Origin: Limosilactobacillus sp. WILCCON 0051
GTDB lineage: Bacteria > Bacillota > Bacilli > Lactobacillales > Lactobacillaceae
Reading direction: 5' to 3'
DNA length: 64,000 bases
Assembly: GCF_039955095.1 (NCBI RefSeq)
Contig: NZ_CP154878.1
Location: 806,001 to 870,000, forward strand
The position numbers were made by a program, and so were the translations under genes. Positions within the stretch are counted from its first letter, which is position 1. Each line of letters begins with the position of its first letter. The notes under the pieces are model-generated. The model was not told where the DNA came from. It saw only the letters and a program-made list of their open reading frames with translations, and made no database searches. Positions 23,985 to 34,730 of the stretch are shown here, piece by piece.

Positions 23985-25760
23985 ATGAGCGAACAAGTCA
24001 AGGATCCATTAATATTTGAAACGTCCTATCGTAAAGACACGGCTGCGCATCTGGATGAAGAAATCGAAAAACGCTATCCGGGTAAGTATCATGAGCAGGA
24101 ACTGTTGACGGACTATCCAACGGTCTATATTATCGATAATCAGGGCAAGCAGAGCGACTACAAAGAGGACTATACGGTTTATGTCGGCGAGACCATCGAT
24201 ATTCAGCGCCGGACGCTGGAGCACTTGGATGTCGATCCGGAAACGCGTGAGGACTGGGAGGAGCTGCGCAATGCCAAAAACGCGCATATGTTCGTGATCG
24301 GCCATGAGCATTTTAATAAATCGTTAGCATTAGACATCGAAAACCGCATGATGCAGTACCTGAGCAGCGTAGACGTGATCTCCAAGCTGAACAATCGGCG
24401 TGAGAATGCCCAGCGCAAGTATTACACGAGCGAGGAGTTCATTCCGATCTTTAATCGTATCTGGGACAAGCTGGGTGAAAATAAGAAGTACCGCAACCTG
24501 TTTCCGCCACGTCAGCTGCTGGAAAAGTCCGCTATCTTTAAGGCCTCACCGTTCAATAAGCTGACTGACGAACAGAATCAGGCCAAGAAAAAGATTCTCA
24601 AAACCGTTGAGCAGGCATTGGCTAAAAATCAGACCGGTCAGCTGGTTTTGGTGACTGGCGAGGCAGGGGCCGGCAAGACGGTGCTGATGAGCAACATTTT
24701 TTACGAGCTGGCCAAACAAGATCAGCTTAACGCCATAATGATGGTCAATCATCCCCAGCAGGTCAAGGTCTATCGGCAGATCGTCAAAAAACTGGGCGTG
24801 GGCGATGATGAAACGGTCGTCAAGCCAACTCACTTTATTAACAAATACGATGAAGATCATAAAGTCGACGTGGCCTTCATTGATGAGGCGCATCTTTTAT
24901 GGACAAAGCGGAACCAAGGCTATTATGGGCACGGCGACAATCAGCTGCTTGATATTCTGCAGCGGGCCAAGGTGGTTTTGGCAGTCTATGATCACAAACA
25001 GGTACTGACGGCCGACGAGATCATGGAAAATGAGGACTGGCAGCAGATCAAGCGACTGGCCGGCGATAAGGTGATTCGGCTCAAAAATCAAATGCGGATC
25101 GCGGCGTCTGACGAAACGATTCGCTGGATTCGCGATTTTATCGACCAGCGCCGCATTTTCCCGATCCCGCAAGATGACCAATATGATCTGCAGGTGTTTG
25201 ATGATCCGAAAGCAATGCAGGAAGCCATTGCCCGGTTTAACGCGGAAGATCATGGTCATGGCATCAGCCGCATGGTCGCCACGTTTGACTGGGAATACTC
25301 CAGCAACCGCAAGCCTAAAGATGGCAGCGACTACTGGTGTGTAAGCGAAGGCGCCTGGTCAATGCCATGGAACCTGCAGCTAAAGAGCAAACAAAAGCAG
25401 CGAAACGGCGTCAACTATGATGATCTTTCCTGGGCCGAGCAGCCGCATACGATCAAGGAAATCGGCTCAACCTATACCGTCCAGGGCTTTGACCTCAATC
25501 ATGTCGGCGTGGTTATCGGTCCATCGGTGAAGTATCGCGATGGCAAGGTGGTCTTTGATCCTAGCGCCAGCGCCAATAAAAAAGCCGTGCAGCGCCGGAC
25601 AATGAAAGACAATTCCAAGCAAAGGTTTGGCGAGCAATTGCTGCACAACGAATTGAACGTTTTGCTGACGCGGGGCGTGCACGGCCTGTATCTGCACGCG
25701 GTTGATCCGCAGCTGCAGGCGGCCTTAAAACGGGCAGCCATGGGCCAAAGACATAATTAA
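23985..25760 (+). CDS. GIY-YIG and DUF2075 (P-loop ATPase) fusion protein
   Basis: About 591 residues from ATG at 23985 (ATG at 23979 is nearer to AGCGGGG). The N-terminal domain, roughly residues 40-110, has YTVYVGETIDIQRRTLEH, like a GIY-YIG endonuclease-type fold. The middle has Walker A GEAGAGKT near 225 and Walker B VAFIDEAHLLW near 300, then superfamily-1-like motifs (VIRLKNQMRI, TVQGFDLNHVGVV), as in the DUF2075/schlafen-type ATPases. A nuclease-ATPase fusion is common in defence or repair proteins, but I cannot name the function. It stands alone, between a divergent phosphoribosyltransferase unit and an acetyltransferase. Confidence 0.8.
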   Translation: MSEQVKDPLIFETSYRKDTAAHLDEEIEKRYPGKYHEQELLTDYPTVYIIDNQGKQSDYKEDYTVYVGETIDIQRRTLEHLDVDPETREDWEELRNAKNAHMFVIGHEHFNKSLALDIENRMMQYLSSVDVISKLNNRRENAQRKYYTSEEFIPIFNRIWDKLGENKKYRNLFPPRQLLEKSAIFKASPFNKLTDEQNQAKKKILKTVEQALAKNQTGQLVLVTGEAGAGKTVLMSNIFYELAKQDQLNAIMMVNHPQQVKVYRQIVKKLGVGDDETVVKPTHFINKYDEDHKVDVAFIDEAHLLWTKRNQGYYGHGDNQLLDILQRAKVVLAVYDHKQVLTADEIMENEDWQQIKRLAGDKVIRLKNQMRIAASDETIRWIRDFIDQRRIFPIPQDDQYDLQVFDDPKAMQEAIARFNAEDHGHGISRMVATFDWEYSSNRKPKDGSDYWCVSEGAWSMPWNLQLKSKQKQRNGVNYDDLSWAEQPHTIKEIGSTYTVQGFDLNHVGVVIGPSVKYRDGKVVFDPSASANKKAVQRRTMKDNSKQRFGEQLLHNELNVLLTRGVHGLYLHAVDPQLQAALKRAAMGQRHN

Positions 25761-25841
25761 AGTTGGGATTAATGTAGTCAGCCAATAGCAGTCAGGTTAT
25801 GGGGCAGAACCTAATCAGCAATTAAGAAAGGATCTATTCCA

Positions 25842-26501
25842 ATGGATGAATTTGAAAAAATGATCAGTGGTCGACTGTATAATGCATCAGATTCAAAGCT
25901 TGGCGTTTATCATATGGAACGGATGGCACTGTGTCAGCGTTTAAACCAGACTTTGATAACGGATCAGGCTGCGATTGAGCATCTGAAAGAAGAATTGATT
26001 CCTTCCGCCAAGGGCAATGATTTGGGCATCTTCTTGCCATTTTACTGTGAGTATGGCAGCAATATTCATGTTGGTCGCGAATGCTTTATCAACTATAACT
26101 GCACTTTTTTAGATGACGCACCGATTACTTTAGGCGATGGCGTCATGATTGGCAGTGGGGTCACGATTGCCACGCCATGTCATCCACTGTTGAAAGAAGA
26201 ACGCATGGTGACGGAATATCCAGATGGCCGTCACGACTTAGAGTACGCCAAACCAGTTAAGATTGGCGCTGATTGCTGGATCTGCTCAAGTGCAACGATT
26301 ATTGGCGGAGTCACGATTGGTGCGGGCAGTATCGTGGCGGCTGGTGCCGTGGTAACTAAAGACGTCCCCGCTAATTCTTTGGCAGCCGGCGTGCCCGCGC
26401 GCGTGATTCGGCAGCTGGATGAAAAGGATCGCATCAATGTCTGGCAGACGTATCAGGAAAATAAAATACCGCGTTCGCTACGGGAAAAGGAACGCGGCTG
26501 A
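25842..26501 (+). CDS. Sugar O-acetyltransferase (maltose/galactoside acetyltransferase type)
   Basis: 219 residues with left-handed beta-helix hexapeptide repeats (ITLGDGVMIGSGVTIATPCH, IIGGVTIGAGSIVAAGAVVTKDV). The N-terminal EKMISGRLYNASD is the maltose-acetyltransferase domain, and the histidine in TPCHPL is the catalytic one of the family. It transfers acetyl from acetyl-CoA to a sugar hydroxyl. AAGAAAGGA precedes the ATG. About 30 residues are longer than the usual 185-200. It is a single gene. The 200 bases after it (26502-26705) show nothing I can interpret. Confidence 0.9.
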   Translation: MDEFEKMISGRLYNASDSKLGVYHMERMALCQRLNQTLITDQAAIEHLKEELIPSAKGNDLGIFLPFYCEYGSNIHVGRECFINYNCTFLDDAPITLGDGVMIGSGVTIATPCHPLLKEERMVTEYPDGRHDLEYAKPVKIGADCWICSSATIIGGVTIGAGSIVAAGAVVTKDVPANSLAAGVPARVIRQLDEKDRINVWQTYQENKIPRSLREKERG

Positions 26502-26705
26502 TAAGTTTTTGATTTGCGAGCCTAAGCAGAATGCGGCATCAAACTGGCTGATTTGGGAAGCTGGTCATTGTTCGACTTGCCCGAAGTTATAATCTGGAAA
26601 TTATCTGCCAGAAGTGATTGGAAAGAGCGGTCGTTAGAATCAGGATTACGCTGGTTGGGGTCGATTGCATAAAATTCTGCATAATCTGCCAATCAAAGTT
26701 TTCAT

Positions 26706-26958
26706 TACCTACTATATTAAAAAAAGCGATGCATAGTAGGTAAATTTCGGTGTATATCGAATTAGGAATCCCTAACTTTACCTACTAATCCTTAAAAAAA
26801 TTAAAATAGTAGGTAAAGTCGATGTTGGTCAGGATTGATTAAACGAAAAATATGCAATTTTACCTACTATTTTTTTGAAAATGCCCTAAAGTAGGTAAAA
26901 ATCTCAGAATCTTTTATACATTACCTACGATTGACGAAAAAAACGTGAATCGTAGGTA
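26706..26958 (+). repeat. Four-hairpin intergenic element, copy B
   Basis: Hairpins bounded by TACCTAC and GTAGGTA at 26706-26742, 26779-26815, 26861-26897 and 26922-26958. The first linker carries TGTATATCGAATTAGGAATC, almost the same as in copy C (TGTATATTGAGTTAGGGATC). A TCTGCATAA motif about 30 bases before the first hairpin is also shared. Total 253 bp. It lies between convergent genes, the acetyltransferase and the 122-residue hypothetical protein. Confidence 0.85.
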
Positions 26959-26985
26959 ATTTAGCATCAAAATGGTCGGAAAAGT

Positions 26986-27075
26986 CAGTCGCCCATCAAA
27001 TGAACGGGGCCGGCACACAACCAAAGTCATTGAATATGTCACTTTGCAGTCGCCCATCACGTGAACGGGGCCGGC
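26986..27075. repeat. Pair of 29-bp direct repeats
   Basis: CAGTCGCCCATCA..TGAACGGGGCCGGC occurs at 26986-27014 and 27047-27075 with two differences, 61 bases apart. They lie just after element B. No gene is evident in 26959-27281; the rest of the stretch is GC-rich and without a supported frame. Confidence 0.75.
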
Positions 27076-27281
27076 CGCGAATTTTCCGCTATGAGAACTG
27101 TGAACGCAGCTAAAAATGCCATCGCAGCTCAATAAGCGCAGCCCTTCGCAGTCCCTTAGGCAAGCCGCGCTGTCACGAGTCAAACGCGAGCTGATGGGGA
27201 TGGCATGAAACAGGCAGCGGGTTGGTGTGCCGTGCATCAAGCTTGGCAGCTCGCAACCTGATTTGCCATTGACCGGACAGC

Positions 27282-27650
27282 TTAATGACGACTGGCGCGG
27301 TGAGCACTGCTGCCACCAATTTTGTGCACCTGGCGCTTGAATTTTTGACCGTTGGCTGGTGTAAAGTGGAAATGCCGCATTTTGCCGGCAAATGGACGCC
27401 CGCTGAGCCGGATCGTCGTCCAGCGGCGCATCAGTTCGGTCATTTCGTGCAGGTCCTTTAAAAGTGAGGTCTGACCTTCTGTTTCGGCTGCTTGTTTAAT
27501 GTCGGTCTGCAGCCGCATGATCAGATTATTGTGGTACTGGAGCAGTTCCGCAGTCAGTGGGGCGTTGCGGTACTGGTTGAACAGTTTTTGAATCAGCTCC
27601 ATGGCTTCTTTAGCGTTTTGGGGCTGAACATAGCGGTTTTCTTCGTTCAT
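27282..27650 (-). CDS. Hypothetical protein
   Basis: 122 residues. The first 75 are helical and rich in Gln, Leu and Glu (MELIQKLFNQYRN, MRLQTDIKQAAETEG), suggesting a small coiled-coil or helical bundle; the C-terminal part is basic. No signal peptide or membrane segment. AAAGGAG lies five bases before the ATG, so it is probably expressed. It diverges from hrcA across about 180 bases that hold the heat-shock promoter. I do not recognise the family. Confidence 0.6.
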   Translation of the reverse strand: MNEENRYVQPQNAKEAMELIQKLFNQYRNAPLTAELLQYHNNLIMRLQTDIKQAAETEGQTSLLKDLHEMTELMRRWTTIRLSGRPFAGKMRHFHFTPANGQKFKRQVHKIGGSSAHRASRH

Positions 27651-27747
27651 AGGTAACTCCTTTGCTTGAGGACGCTTTCTTGATAATCAAGAGGCAGCGG
27701 CTTTTGACTAATCTTGACATTTTTATCGAAAAAAAGTTTGACTATTG

Positions 27748-27814
27748 TTGACTTTTATCGGTGGGGTTGGTATATTATAAATTGTGTTTAGCACTTAGGC
27801 AGTTAGAGTGCTAA
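27748..27814 (+). promoter_or_regulatory. hrcA operon promoter and CIRCE operator
   Basis: TTGACT (27748-27753), a 17-base spacer and TATATT (27771-27776). The CIRCE inverted repeat TTAGCACTT-N9-GAGTGCTAA lies at 27788-27814, with one mismatch to the consensus, so HrcA should repress its own operon here. Confidence 0.93.
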
Positions 27815-27829
27815 AAGGAAGTGATGCCA

Positions 27830-28879
27830 ATGCTAACACAGCGTCAAAAGCAAATCCTGCAAGCGATTGTACGTCAATATACGGCGACTGGTCAACCGGT
27901 CGGCAGCAAGGTTTTGGCTGACAAGCTCCCAATTAAGGTCAGTTCAGCCACGATCCGCAACGAAATGGCGGTTCTGGAGCGAGAAGGCTTCGTGAAAAAA
28001 GAGCATTCCAGTTCTGGTCGCGTTCCTTCCAAGCAGGGCTATCGCTATTACGTTGACCATCTGCTTGATCCGGCAGCCGTTACCGACAGTGATCTGATGG
28101 TAATCCAAAATTCATTGGGTGCCGATTTTCACAAGATTGATGAGATCGTTTCGCATTCAGCCGATATTCTTTCAGCGCTGACGTCTTACACGGCGTTTAC
28201 GCTGAAACCAGAACAAAAAGACGTGCACTTGAGCGGTTTTCGCTTGGTGCCGTTGGGGAATCAAAAAGTTATTGCCATTCTGGTTACGGATAGTGGCGAG
28301 GTGGAGAGTCAATCATTCACCTTGCCTAAGAATCTGGATACGCAGGCTTTGGAGGCCGTGGTACGCTTGATCAATGACCAGCTGGTAGGCTTGCCGCTGG
28401 TCACGGTTGTTAAGCATCTGCAGACTGACATTCCATTAAAGGTTAGTCAGTATCTGCATAGTCCCGACGGCTTTCTGCAGATCTTTGACAGCGTATTGGG
28501 GCAGGCTGCTCGCGAAAAATACTTCGTCGGCGGCCGGCTCAACATTCTCGGCTATTCTGATCGGCAGAATCCACAGGCGCTGCGGGCATTGTATGGACTG
28601 CTCGATCAAAGCGATAATCTGTCAAGTATCATTGACGCCGACTCGCCAAATGATGGGGTCAACGTCAAGATTGGCAGTGAGATTGCCGACAACCAGGTGC
28701 TCAACGACTACAGTCTGATCACCGCTACCTACGACGTCAACCAATACGGCAAGGGCATTATCGCCGTGCTGGGGCCAACGCGGATGCCTTATTCGCGGAC
28801 GATTGGTCTGGTTGACGCGTTCAGACGCGAGCTGGCTAAACGACTGCTCGACTACTATCACAATTATTACGATTTATAG
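27830..28879 (+). CDS. hrcA: Heat-inducible transcription repressor HrcA
   Basis: 349 residues. It binds CIRCE and represses the dnaK operon; its folding is helped by GroE. N-terminal winged helix: MLTQRQKQILQAIVRQY and SSATIRNEMAVLEREGFVKK, then the SSSGRVPSKQGYRYYVDH segment. I take ATG at 27830 because AAGGA lies about ten bases upstream and the family starts MLT(E/Q)RQ; two earlier in-frame starts (GTG, ATG) are too close to the ribosome binding site. A CIRCE operator precedes it. First gene of hrcA-grpE-dnaK. Confidence 0.97.
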   Translation: MLTQRQKQILQAIVRQYTATGQPVGSKVLADKLPIKVSSATIRNEMAVLEREGFVKKEHSSSGRVPSKQGYRYYVDHLLDPAAVTDSDLMVIQNSLGADFHKIDEIVSHSADILSALTSYTAFTLKPEQKDVHLSGFRLVPLGNQKVIAILVTDSGEVESQSFTLPKNLDTQALEAVVRLINDQLVGLPLVTVVKHLQTDIPLKVSQYLHSPDGFLQIFDSVLGQAAREKYFVGGRLNILGYSDRQNPQALRALYGLLDQSDNLSSIIDADSPNDGVNVKIGSEIADNQVLNDYSLITATYDVNQYGKGIIAVLGPTRMPYSRTIGLVDAFRRELAKRLLDYYHNYYDL

Positions 28880-28889
28880 GAGGGGTTCG

Positions 28890-29489
28890 ATGGCTGAAAA
28901 GAAATCAGCAGCTGCCAAGGAAGAAAAGGCGGCTCAAGCAGCTGAACAGACTGCGGCTGACCAAACGGCTAAGAATGCCGAAGAAGCCAAGGATGCCAAG
29001 TCAGCTGCCAAGGAAGATCCAACTGCCGCGCTCAAGCAGCAGATTGCCGATCTGAAAAAGCAGCTGGATGAAAAAGACGACCAGTATCTGCGGGCGCAAG
29101 CGGAAATTCAAAATATGAACAACCACTTTAAAAAAGAACGCGCGCAATTGATCAAGTATGATGGTCAAGGACTAGCTAAAGACATCCTGCCTGTTTTGGA
29201 CAACTTGAAACGGGCCTTGGCAACTCAACTGGATGACAAGCAGGCCCAAGAGTTCAAGAAGGGCATTCAAATGGTTCACGACCACTTGGAAAAGGCGCTC
29301 AAGGACCATGGGATTGTTGAGATTCCAGCTGAGCCGGGCACGCCTTTTGATCCGACCAAGCATCAGGCGGTTCAAACCGCGCCAGCTTCGGATGATCAAA
29401 AAGCTGACACCATTGTTCAGGTTCTGCAGGCTGGCTATGAAATGAAGGATCGGGTGCTGCGTCCTTCAATGGTCGTTGTTGCACAATAA
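28890..29489 (+). CDS. grpE: Nucleotide exchange factor GrpE
   Basis: 199 residues; ATG at 28890 with AGGAGGGG nine bases upstream (the frame also runs back into hrcA). It speeds ADP release from DnaK. The N-terminus is an Ala/Lys/Glu-rich disordered tail (residues 1-45), then the long coiled-coil helix (QQIADLKKQLDEKDDQYLRA), and the beta domain with HGIVEIPAEPGTPFDPTKHQ and the family signature ending DRVLRPSMVVVAQ. Ten bases after hrcA, 36 before dnaK. Confidence 0.97.
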   Translation: MAEKKSAAAKEEKAAQAAEQTAADQTAKNAEEAKDAKSAAKEDPTAALKQQIADLKKQLDEKDDQYLRAQAEIQNMNNHFKKERAQLIKYDGQGLAKDILPVLDNLKRALATQLDDKQAQEFKKGIQMVHDHLEKALKDHGIVEIPAEPGTPFDPTKHQAVQTAPASDDQKADTIVQVLQAGYEMKDRVLRPSMVVVAQ

Positions 29490-29525
29490 CTTAGATAAAC
29501 CAATATAAAAAGAGGGAAAACATTT

Positions 29526-31388
29526 ATGGCAAGCAATAAGATTATCGGTATCGACCTTGGTACCACTAATTCCGCCGTTGCCGTTATGGAAGGTAACGAA
29601 CCTAAGATTATTACCAACCCAGAAGGTGGCCGGACGACTCCTTCTGTCGTATCGTTCAAGAATGGCGAGGTTCAAGTCGGTGAAACGGCTAAGCGCCAAG
29701 CAATCACCAACCCAAACACCATTACTTCAATCAAGAGTCACATGGGCGAACCAGGCTACACGGTTGACGTTGATGGCAAGAAGTACACGCCACAAGAAAT
29801 TTCGGCAATGATCCTGCAATACATCAAGAAGTACGCTGAAGACTACATTGGCGATACGGTAACTCAAGCCGTTATCACGGTTCCAGCCTACTTCAACGAT
29901 GCTCAGCGTCAAGCTACCAAGGATGCCGGTAAGATTGCTGGTCTGGAAGTTAAGCGGATCATTAACGAACCAACTGCTTCCTCACTGGCATATGGTCTGG
30001 ACAAGAAAGACAAAGACGAAAAGATCCTGGTTTATGACCTTGGTGGTGGTACGTTCGACGTTTCCATCCTTGAACTGGGCGATGGCGTCTTCCAAGTTCT
30101 CTCTACTTCTGGTGACACTCATCTGGGTGGTGACGACTTTGACCAAAAGATTATGGATTGGCTGATCGATGGCTTCAAGGCTGAACAAGGCATTGACCTG
30201 TCTCAAGACAAGATGGCTCTGCAACGGCTGAAGGATGCTGCTGAAAAGGCTAAGAAGGAACTTTCCAGCTCACAATCCGCTGAAATCAACCTGCCATTTA
30301 TCGCGCAAAAAGACGGTCAGCCGGTACACCTGGACCAAACGCTGACGCGGGCTAAGTTCAACCAACTAACCAACGACCTGGTTGAAAAGACCAAGCAGCC
30401 AGTTATGAACGCTCTGCATGATGCTGGCTTGGACTTCAACGACATTGATGAAGTTATCTTAAACGGTGGCTCAACGCGGATTCCAGCCGTTCAAGAACTG
30501 GTTAAGGACTTGACTGGCAAGGAACCAAACCACTCCATCAACCCTGATGAAGCCGTTGCGCTGGGGGCTGCCATTCAAGGTGGGGTTCTGACTGGTGACG
30601 TTAAGGACGTTGTTTTGCTTGATGTTACGCCGCTTTCCCTTGGTATTGAAACCATGGGTGGGGTAATGACGAAGCTGATCGACCGCAACACGACGATCCC
30701 AACTTCTAAGAGTCAGATTTTCTCCACGGCCGCTGACAACCAACCAGCCGTTGATATCCATGTTCTGCAAGGTGAACGTCCAATGGCAGCCGACAACAAG
30801 ACGCTTGGCAACTTCCAACTGACGGATATTCCACCTGCACCACGTGGCGTTCCTCAAATCAAGGTTACCTTTGACATCGACAAGAACGGGATCGTTAACG
30901 TTTCTGCCGAAGACCAAGGTACGCACAAGAAGCAAAACATTACGATCAAGTCCAACTCTGGTCTGTCTGATGAAGAAATCGAACGGATGCGCAAGGACGC
31001 TGAAGAACACGCTGAAGCCGACAAGAAGAAGAAAGAAGAAGTTGATCTGATGAATGAATCCGACCAGCTGATCTTCCAAACCGACAAGACCATTAAGGAA
31101 CTTGACGGCAAGGTTTCTGAAGATGAGATCAAGAAGGCCAAGGACGCTCGCGATGCTCTGCAAAAGGCTAAGGATGCCAAGGACTTCGATGCGATGAAGA
31201 CCAAGAAGGACGAATTAAACAAGATCGTTCAAGACTTGGCAGTCAAGCTCTACCAACAAGCTCAACAAGAAAACCAACAAAATGGTACTGACGGCAACAA
31301 TGGCGGTGCTGACAACAATAACGGCAAGGGCGACGGCAAGACCGTTGATGGCGACTTTACTGAAGTCAACGATGACGACAACAAGTAG
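29526..31388 (+). CDS. dnaK: Chaperone DnaK (Hsp70)
   Basis: 620 residues, full length. ATPase domain: [18 protein letters not shown] at the N-terminus, [17 protein letters not shown], and [13 protein letters not shown] as the second signature; the third signature is in [13 protein letters not shown]. The substrate-binding domain begins after the [12 protein letters not shown] linker. The C-terminal tail is rich in Asn, Gly and Asp. AAGAGGGAA precedes the ATG. Expressed from the CIRCE-controlled hrcA promoter; a hairpin follows it, so dnaJ may have separate expression. Confidence 0.98.
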   Translation: MASNKIIGIDLGTTNSAVAVMEGNEPKIITNPEGGRTTPSVVSFKNGEVQVGETAKRQAITNPNTITSIKSHMGEPGYTVDVDGKKYTPQEISAMILQYIKKYAEDYIGDTVTQAVITVPAYFNDAQRQATKDAGKIAGLEVKRIINEPTASSLAYGLDKKDKDEKILVYDLGGGTFDVSILELGDGVFQVLSTSGDTHLGGDDFDQKIMDWLIDGFKAEQGIDLSQDKMALQRLKDAAEKAKKELSSSQSAEINLPFIAQKDGQPVHLDQTLTRAKFNQLTNDLVEKTKQPVMNALHDAGLDFNDIDEVILNGGSTRIPAVQELVKDLTGKEPNHSINPDEAVALGAAIQGGVLTGDVKDVVLLDVTPLSLGIETMGGVMTKLIDRNTTIPTSKSQIFSTAADNQPAVDIHVLQGERPMAADNKTLGNFQLTDIPPAPRGVPQIKVTFDIDKNGIVNVSAEDQGTHKKQNITIKSNSGLSDEEIERMRKDAEEHAEADKKKKEEVDLMNESDQLIFQTDKTIKELDGKVSEDEIKKAKDARDALQKAKDAKDFDAMKTKKDELNKIVQDLAVKLYQQAQQENQQNGTDGNNGGADNNNGKGDGKTVDGDFTEVNDDDNK

Positions 31389-31414
31389 GCCAGTCAGCCG
31401 AAGCCGATTTAGAT

Positions 31415-31458
31415 AAGCAAAAAGCCAAAGCCCCCCTAACGGACTTTGGCTTTTGCTT
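31415..31458 (+). terminator. Hairpin after dnaK
   Basis: AAGCAAAAAGCCAAAG pairs with CTTTGGCTTTTGCTT (one bulged A), followed by ATTTAT. The T-run is weak, so partial read-through into dnaJ is likely. Confidence 0.65.
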
Positions 31459-31515
31459 ATTTATCGTGACTATGCTATAAAGTAAGAGAGAAAAATTGCG
31501 TTGCGAGGGATTTAA

Positions 31516-32670
31516 ATGGCAGAGAAAAACTATTACGACATTTTAGGCGTCAAAAAGGATGCTTCAGACGCTGAAATCAATCGGGCCTATCGGAAGCTGG
31601 CGGCTAAGTATCATCCAGACGTCAACCATGAGCCGGGAGCCGAAGAAAAATTCAAAAAAATCAATGAAGCCTATGAAGTACTGCATGATCAGCAGAAACG
31701 GGCTCAATATGATCAGTTTGGCTCCGCTGGCCCTCAAGGCGGCTTTGGTGGCGGTCAAGGCTTCGGCGGCTTCGGTCAGGGCGGTTTCAGTCAAGGCGGC
31801 TTTGGCGATTTTGGCGATATCTTCAGCGATCTGTTTGGTGGCGGCCGTGCTCGTCGCGACCCCACGGCACCTCGCCAGGGACGCGATCTGCAGTACAACA
31901 TGACGCTGGACTTTATGGATGCCATCTTTGGCAAGGAAACTACGATTAAGTACGATCGGGAAGCTGAATGCGACGTCTGCCACGGTTCAGGCGCCAAGCC
32001 GGGCAAGTCGCCTTCGACCTGTCATACCTGTGGCGGTTCCGGGGTTGTGATGCAGCGGCGGCAAACGATGATGGGAATGATGCAGTCTCAGACCGTCTGC
32101 CCAACCTGTCATGGTACCGGTAAGGAAATCAAGCCTGAAGATCAATGTGACAAGTGCCATGGCTCAGGTCATATTCAAGAAAAGCACAAGCTCAAGGTCA
32201 AGGTGCCAGCTGGGATTGATGATGGCCAGCAGATGCGTCTGCAGCACCAGGGCGAGGCAGGAACCAATGGCGGCCCATATGGTGATCTGTACATCGTCTT
32301 TACGGTAACGCCAAGCCGCGACTTTAAACGGGATGGCTCCACGATCTACGTTGATCAGGATATCTCGTTTGCACAAGCCGCATTGGGTGATAAGATCAAG
32401 GTCAAGACCGTACATGGCGATGTTGACTTAAAGATCCCGGCTGGTACGGAATCAGAAACCTCATTCCGGCTGCGCGGCAAAGGGGTACCGCACATCAATG
32501 GCAATGGCAACGGCGACGAGCATGTGACGGTTCACGTTAAGACGCCTAAGAATCTTAACAAGCGGCAAAAAGAAGCAATGCTGGCCTTTGCTGAAGCCAG
32601 TGGCGAACATGTTGCCGGCTACAAGGGCGGTTTCTTTGATAAGCTCAAGGATCGCTTTGAAGAAAAATAA
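31516..32670 (+). CDS. dnaJ: Co-chaperone DnaJ (Hsp40)
   Basis: 384 residues. J domain at 1-70 with HPD at 33-35, which stimulates DnaK ATPase; Gly/Phe-rich region about 74-110; then four CxxCxGxG zinc motifs ([32 protein letters not shown]); then the C-terminal peptide-binding domains. All are intact, so this is a Type I DnaJ. GCGAGGG precedes the ATG. It follows dnaK after 127 bases and a hairpin, without a clear CIRCE of its own. Confidence 0.98.
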   Translation: MAEKNYYDILGVKKDASDAEINRAYRKLAAKYHPDVNHEPGAEEKFKKINEAYEVLHDQQKRAQYDQFGSAGPQGGFGGGQGFGGFGQGGFSQGGFGDFGDIFSDLFGGGRARRDPTAPRQGRDLQYNMTLDFMDAIFGKETTIKYDREAECDVCHGSGAKPGKSPSTCHTCGGSGVVMQRRQTMMGMMQSQTVCPTCHGTGKEIKPEDQCDKCHGSGHIQEKHKLKVKVPAGIDDGQQMRLQHQGEAGTNGGPYGDLYIVFTVTPSRDFKRDGSTIYVDQDISFAQAALGDKIKVKTVHGDVDLKIPAGTESETSFRLRGKGVPHINGNGNGDEHVTVHVKTPKNLNKRQKEAMLAFAEASGEHVAGYKGGFFDKLKDRFEEK

Positions 32671-32682
32671 GCCTAAAGATAT

Positions 32683-32724
32683 AAAGAGCAAGACGCTGCG
32701 ACACGCGGCGAATTGCTCTTTTTT
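32683..32724 (+). terminator. Terminator after dnaJ
   Basis: AAAGAGCAA pairs with TTGCTCTTT, enclosing a second stem CGCTGCG/CGCGGCG; six Ts follow the stem. Confidence 0.85.
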
Positions 32725-32815
32725 CGATATTTGCACCGACCCAGTTTGAGTTGCCAACGGGATTTGATATACTGGTAGATAGACATTTAACGCAGAAAGT
32801 GAGCACAAAAAATCA

Positions 32816-34657
32816 ATGAATCTTGAAGAAATGAAAGAACGCCAAAAGCACATTCGGAACTTTTCGATTGTCGCCCATATTGACCATGGGAAATCCACGC
32901 TGGCGGACCGGATCCTGGAAATGACGGATTCGATCTCTAAGCGGGAAATGAAGGCCCAGATCCTTGATGACATGCCATTGGAACGGGAGCGTGGCATTAC
33001 CATCAAATTAAATGCCGTGGCGCTGACCTATCATGCCAAAGACGGTGAAGACTACATTTTCCATTTGATCGATACACCAGGGCACGTCGACTTTTCCTAT
33101 GAGGTTTCACGCTCTTTGGCAGCCTGTGAAGGAGCTATTCTGGTTGTTGACGCGACGCAGGGGGTTGAAGCACAGACGCTGGCCAATGTTTATCTGGCAT
33201 TGGACAACGACTTGGAGATCCTGCCAGTTATCAATAAAATCGATCTGCCTTCCGCTGACGTTGCGGGAACGAAAAAGCAGATCGAAGAAGAAATCGGTCT
33301 GGACTGCAGCGATGCCTGTGACGTCAGTGCTAAAACCGGTCTGGGCGTTGAAAAGGTGCTGGAAAAAATCGTTGCCGAAGTACCAGCGCCAACTGGTGAT
33401 CTGACGGCTCCGCTAAAGGCACTGATTTTTGATTCCAAGTACGATGACTATCGCGGCGTGGTCTTGAGCGTCCGTGTCTTTGAAGGAACCGTCAAGAAGG
33501 GCGACCGCATCAAACTGATGAACTCTGGTACTGAATATGAAGTCGCTGAAGTCGGGATCAACTCGCCTAAGCCACTGGCCCGCGACTTTCTGATGGCTGG
33601 TGACGTTGGCTATATTACCGCGGCCATTAAAGACATTAAGGATACGCGAGTTGGTGATACGGTTACTGATGCCAAGCACCCAACTGACAAGCCATTAGCC
33701 GGCTATCGTCAAATGACGCCAATGGTTTACGCGGGGCTTTATCCAACCGACAACGCCAAGTTCAACGATCTGCGGGATGCCTTGGAAAAACTGCAGCTTA
33801 ATGACGCGGCCTTGACGTTTGAGCCAGAATCCTCACAAGCATTGGGCTTTGGGTTCCGCTGCGGTTTCTTGGGACTTTTGCATATGGATGTCGTTCAAGA
33901 GCGTCTGGAACGAGAATTCAATCTGGACCTGATTACCACGGCGCCTTCCGTAACCTATCATGTCGATCTGCATGACGGCACGATGAAGGAAGTGGAAAAC
34001 CCCGCTGAAATGCCAGATACTTCTTCTATCAAGGATATTAAAGAACCTTACGTTAAAGCGTCAATCATGGTGCCAAATGATTATGTCGGCCCAGTTATGG
34101 AGCTTTGCCAACGCAAGCGGGGCGAGTTTGACACGATGGAATATCTGAGCGAGACGCGGGTCAATGTGATCTATCATATTCCGTTGTCCGAAATCATCTT
34201 TGACTTCTTTGATAAGCTGAAGAGTTCCACGCATGGTTATGCGTCACTGGATTATGAGATTGATGACTATCGCGTCAGTGACCTGGTTAAGATCGACATC
34301 CTGCTTAACGGTGACAAGGTCGATGCCTTAAGCTTCATTGCGCACCGCGACTTTGCCGAAGAACGGGGACGCGAAATCACGACCAAGCTCAAGAAGATTA
34401 TTCCGCGGCAAAACTTTGAAATTCCAATTCAAGCCGCCATTGGTTCCAAGATCATTGCACGGACCAATATCAAGGCTTACCGCAAGGACGTTACGGCACG
34501 GATTCATACTGGGGATCCTGATCGGCGGGCCAAGCTTTTGGACAAGCAGAAGCGCGGTAAGAAGCGGATGAAGGCAGTTGGGCGCGTTGAGGTCCCACAA
34601 GAAGCCTTCATGGCAGTTTTGAAGACCGATGAGGAAATCGACGAAAAGAAGAAGTAG
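32816..34657 (+). CDS. lepA: Elongation factor 4 (LepA)
   Basis: 613 residues. A ribosome-bound GTPase that can back-translocate stalled ribosomes. G1 is [10 protein letters not shown] (20-29), G3 DTPGHVDF, G4 NKIDLP. The C-terminal LepA-specific domain has SYDYRGV-like segments and ends in the family feature [17 protein letters not shown] basic stretch before [13 protein letters not shown]. The start is ATG at 32816 with GAAAGTGAG about ten bases upstream. Single gene followed by a large hairpin terminator. Confidence 0.97.
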   Translation: MNLEEMKERQKHIRNFSIVAHIDHGKSTLADRILEMTDSISKREMKAQILDDMPLERERGITIKLNAVALTYHAKDGEDYIFHLIDTPGHVDFSYEVSRSLAACEGAILVVDATQGVEAQTLANVYLALDNDLEILPVINKIDLPSADVAGTKKQIEEEIGLDCSDACDVSAKTGLGVEKVLEKIVAEVPAPTGDLTAPLKALIFDSKYDDYRGVVLSVRVFEGTVKKGDRIKLMNSGTEYEVAEVGINSPKPLARDFLMAGDVGYITAAIKDIKDTRVGDTVTDAKHPTDKPLAGYRQMTPMVYAGLYPTDNAKFNDLRDALEKLQLNDAALTFEPESSQALGFGFRCGFLGLLHMDVVQERLEREFNLDLITTAPSVTYHVDLHDGTMKEVENPAEMPDTSSIKDIKEPYVKASIMVPNDYVGPVMELCQRKRGEFDTMEYLSETRVNVIYHIPLSEIIFDFFDKLKSSTHGYASLDYEIDDYRVSDLVKIDILLNGDKVDALSFIAHRDFAEERGREITTKLKKIIPRQNFEIPIQAAIGSKIIARTNIKAYRKDVTARIHTGDPDRRAKLLDKQKRGKKRMKAVGRVEVPQEAFMAVLKTDEEIDEKKK

Positions 34658-34730
34658 CTATGACGGCATTTGTGTTTTAGGCGTGGCTAAAGCTAGACCA
34701 ATTTTTGGGGCTTTTGCCAACGATAAAATT

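Noticed and set aside
30471..31163. Long open frame antisense to dnaK
   Set aside because: Shadow of the codon pattern of dnaK; no ribosome binding site and no recognisable product.
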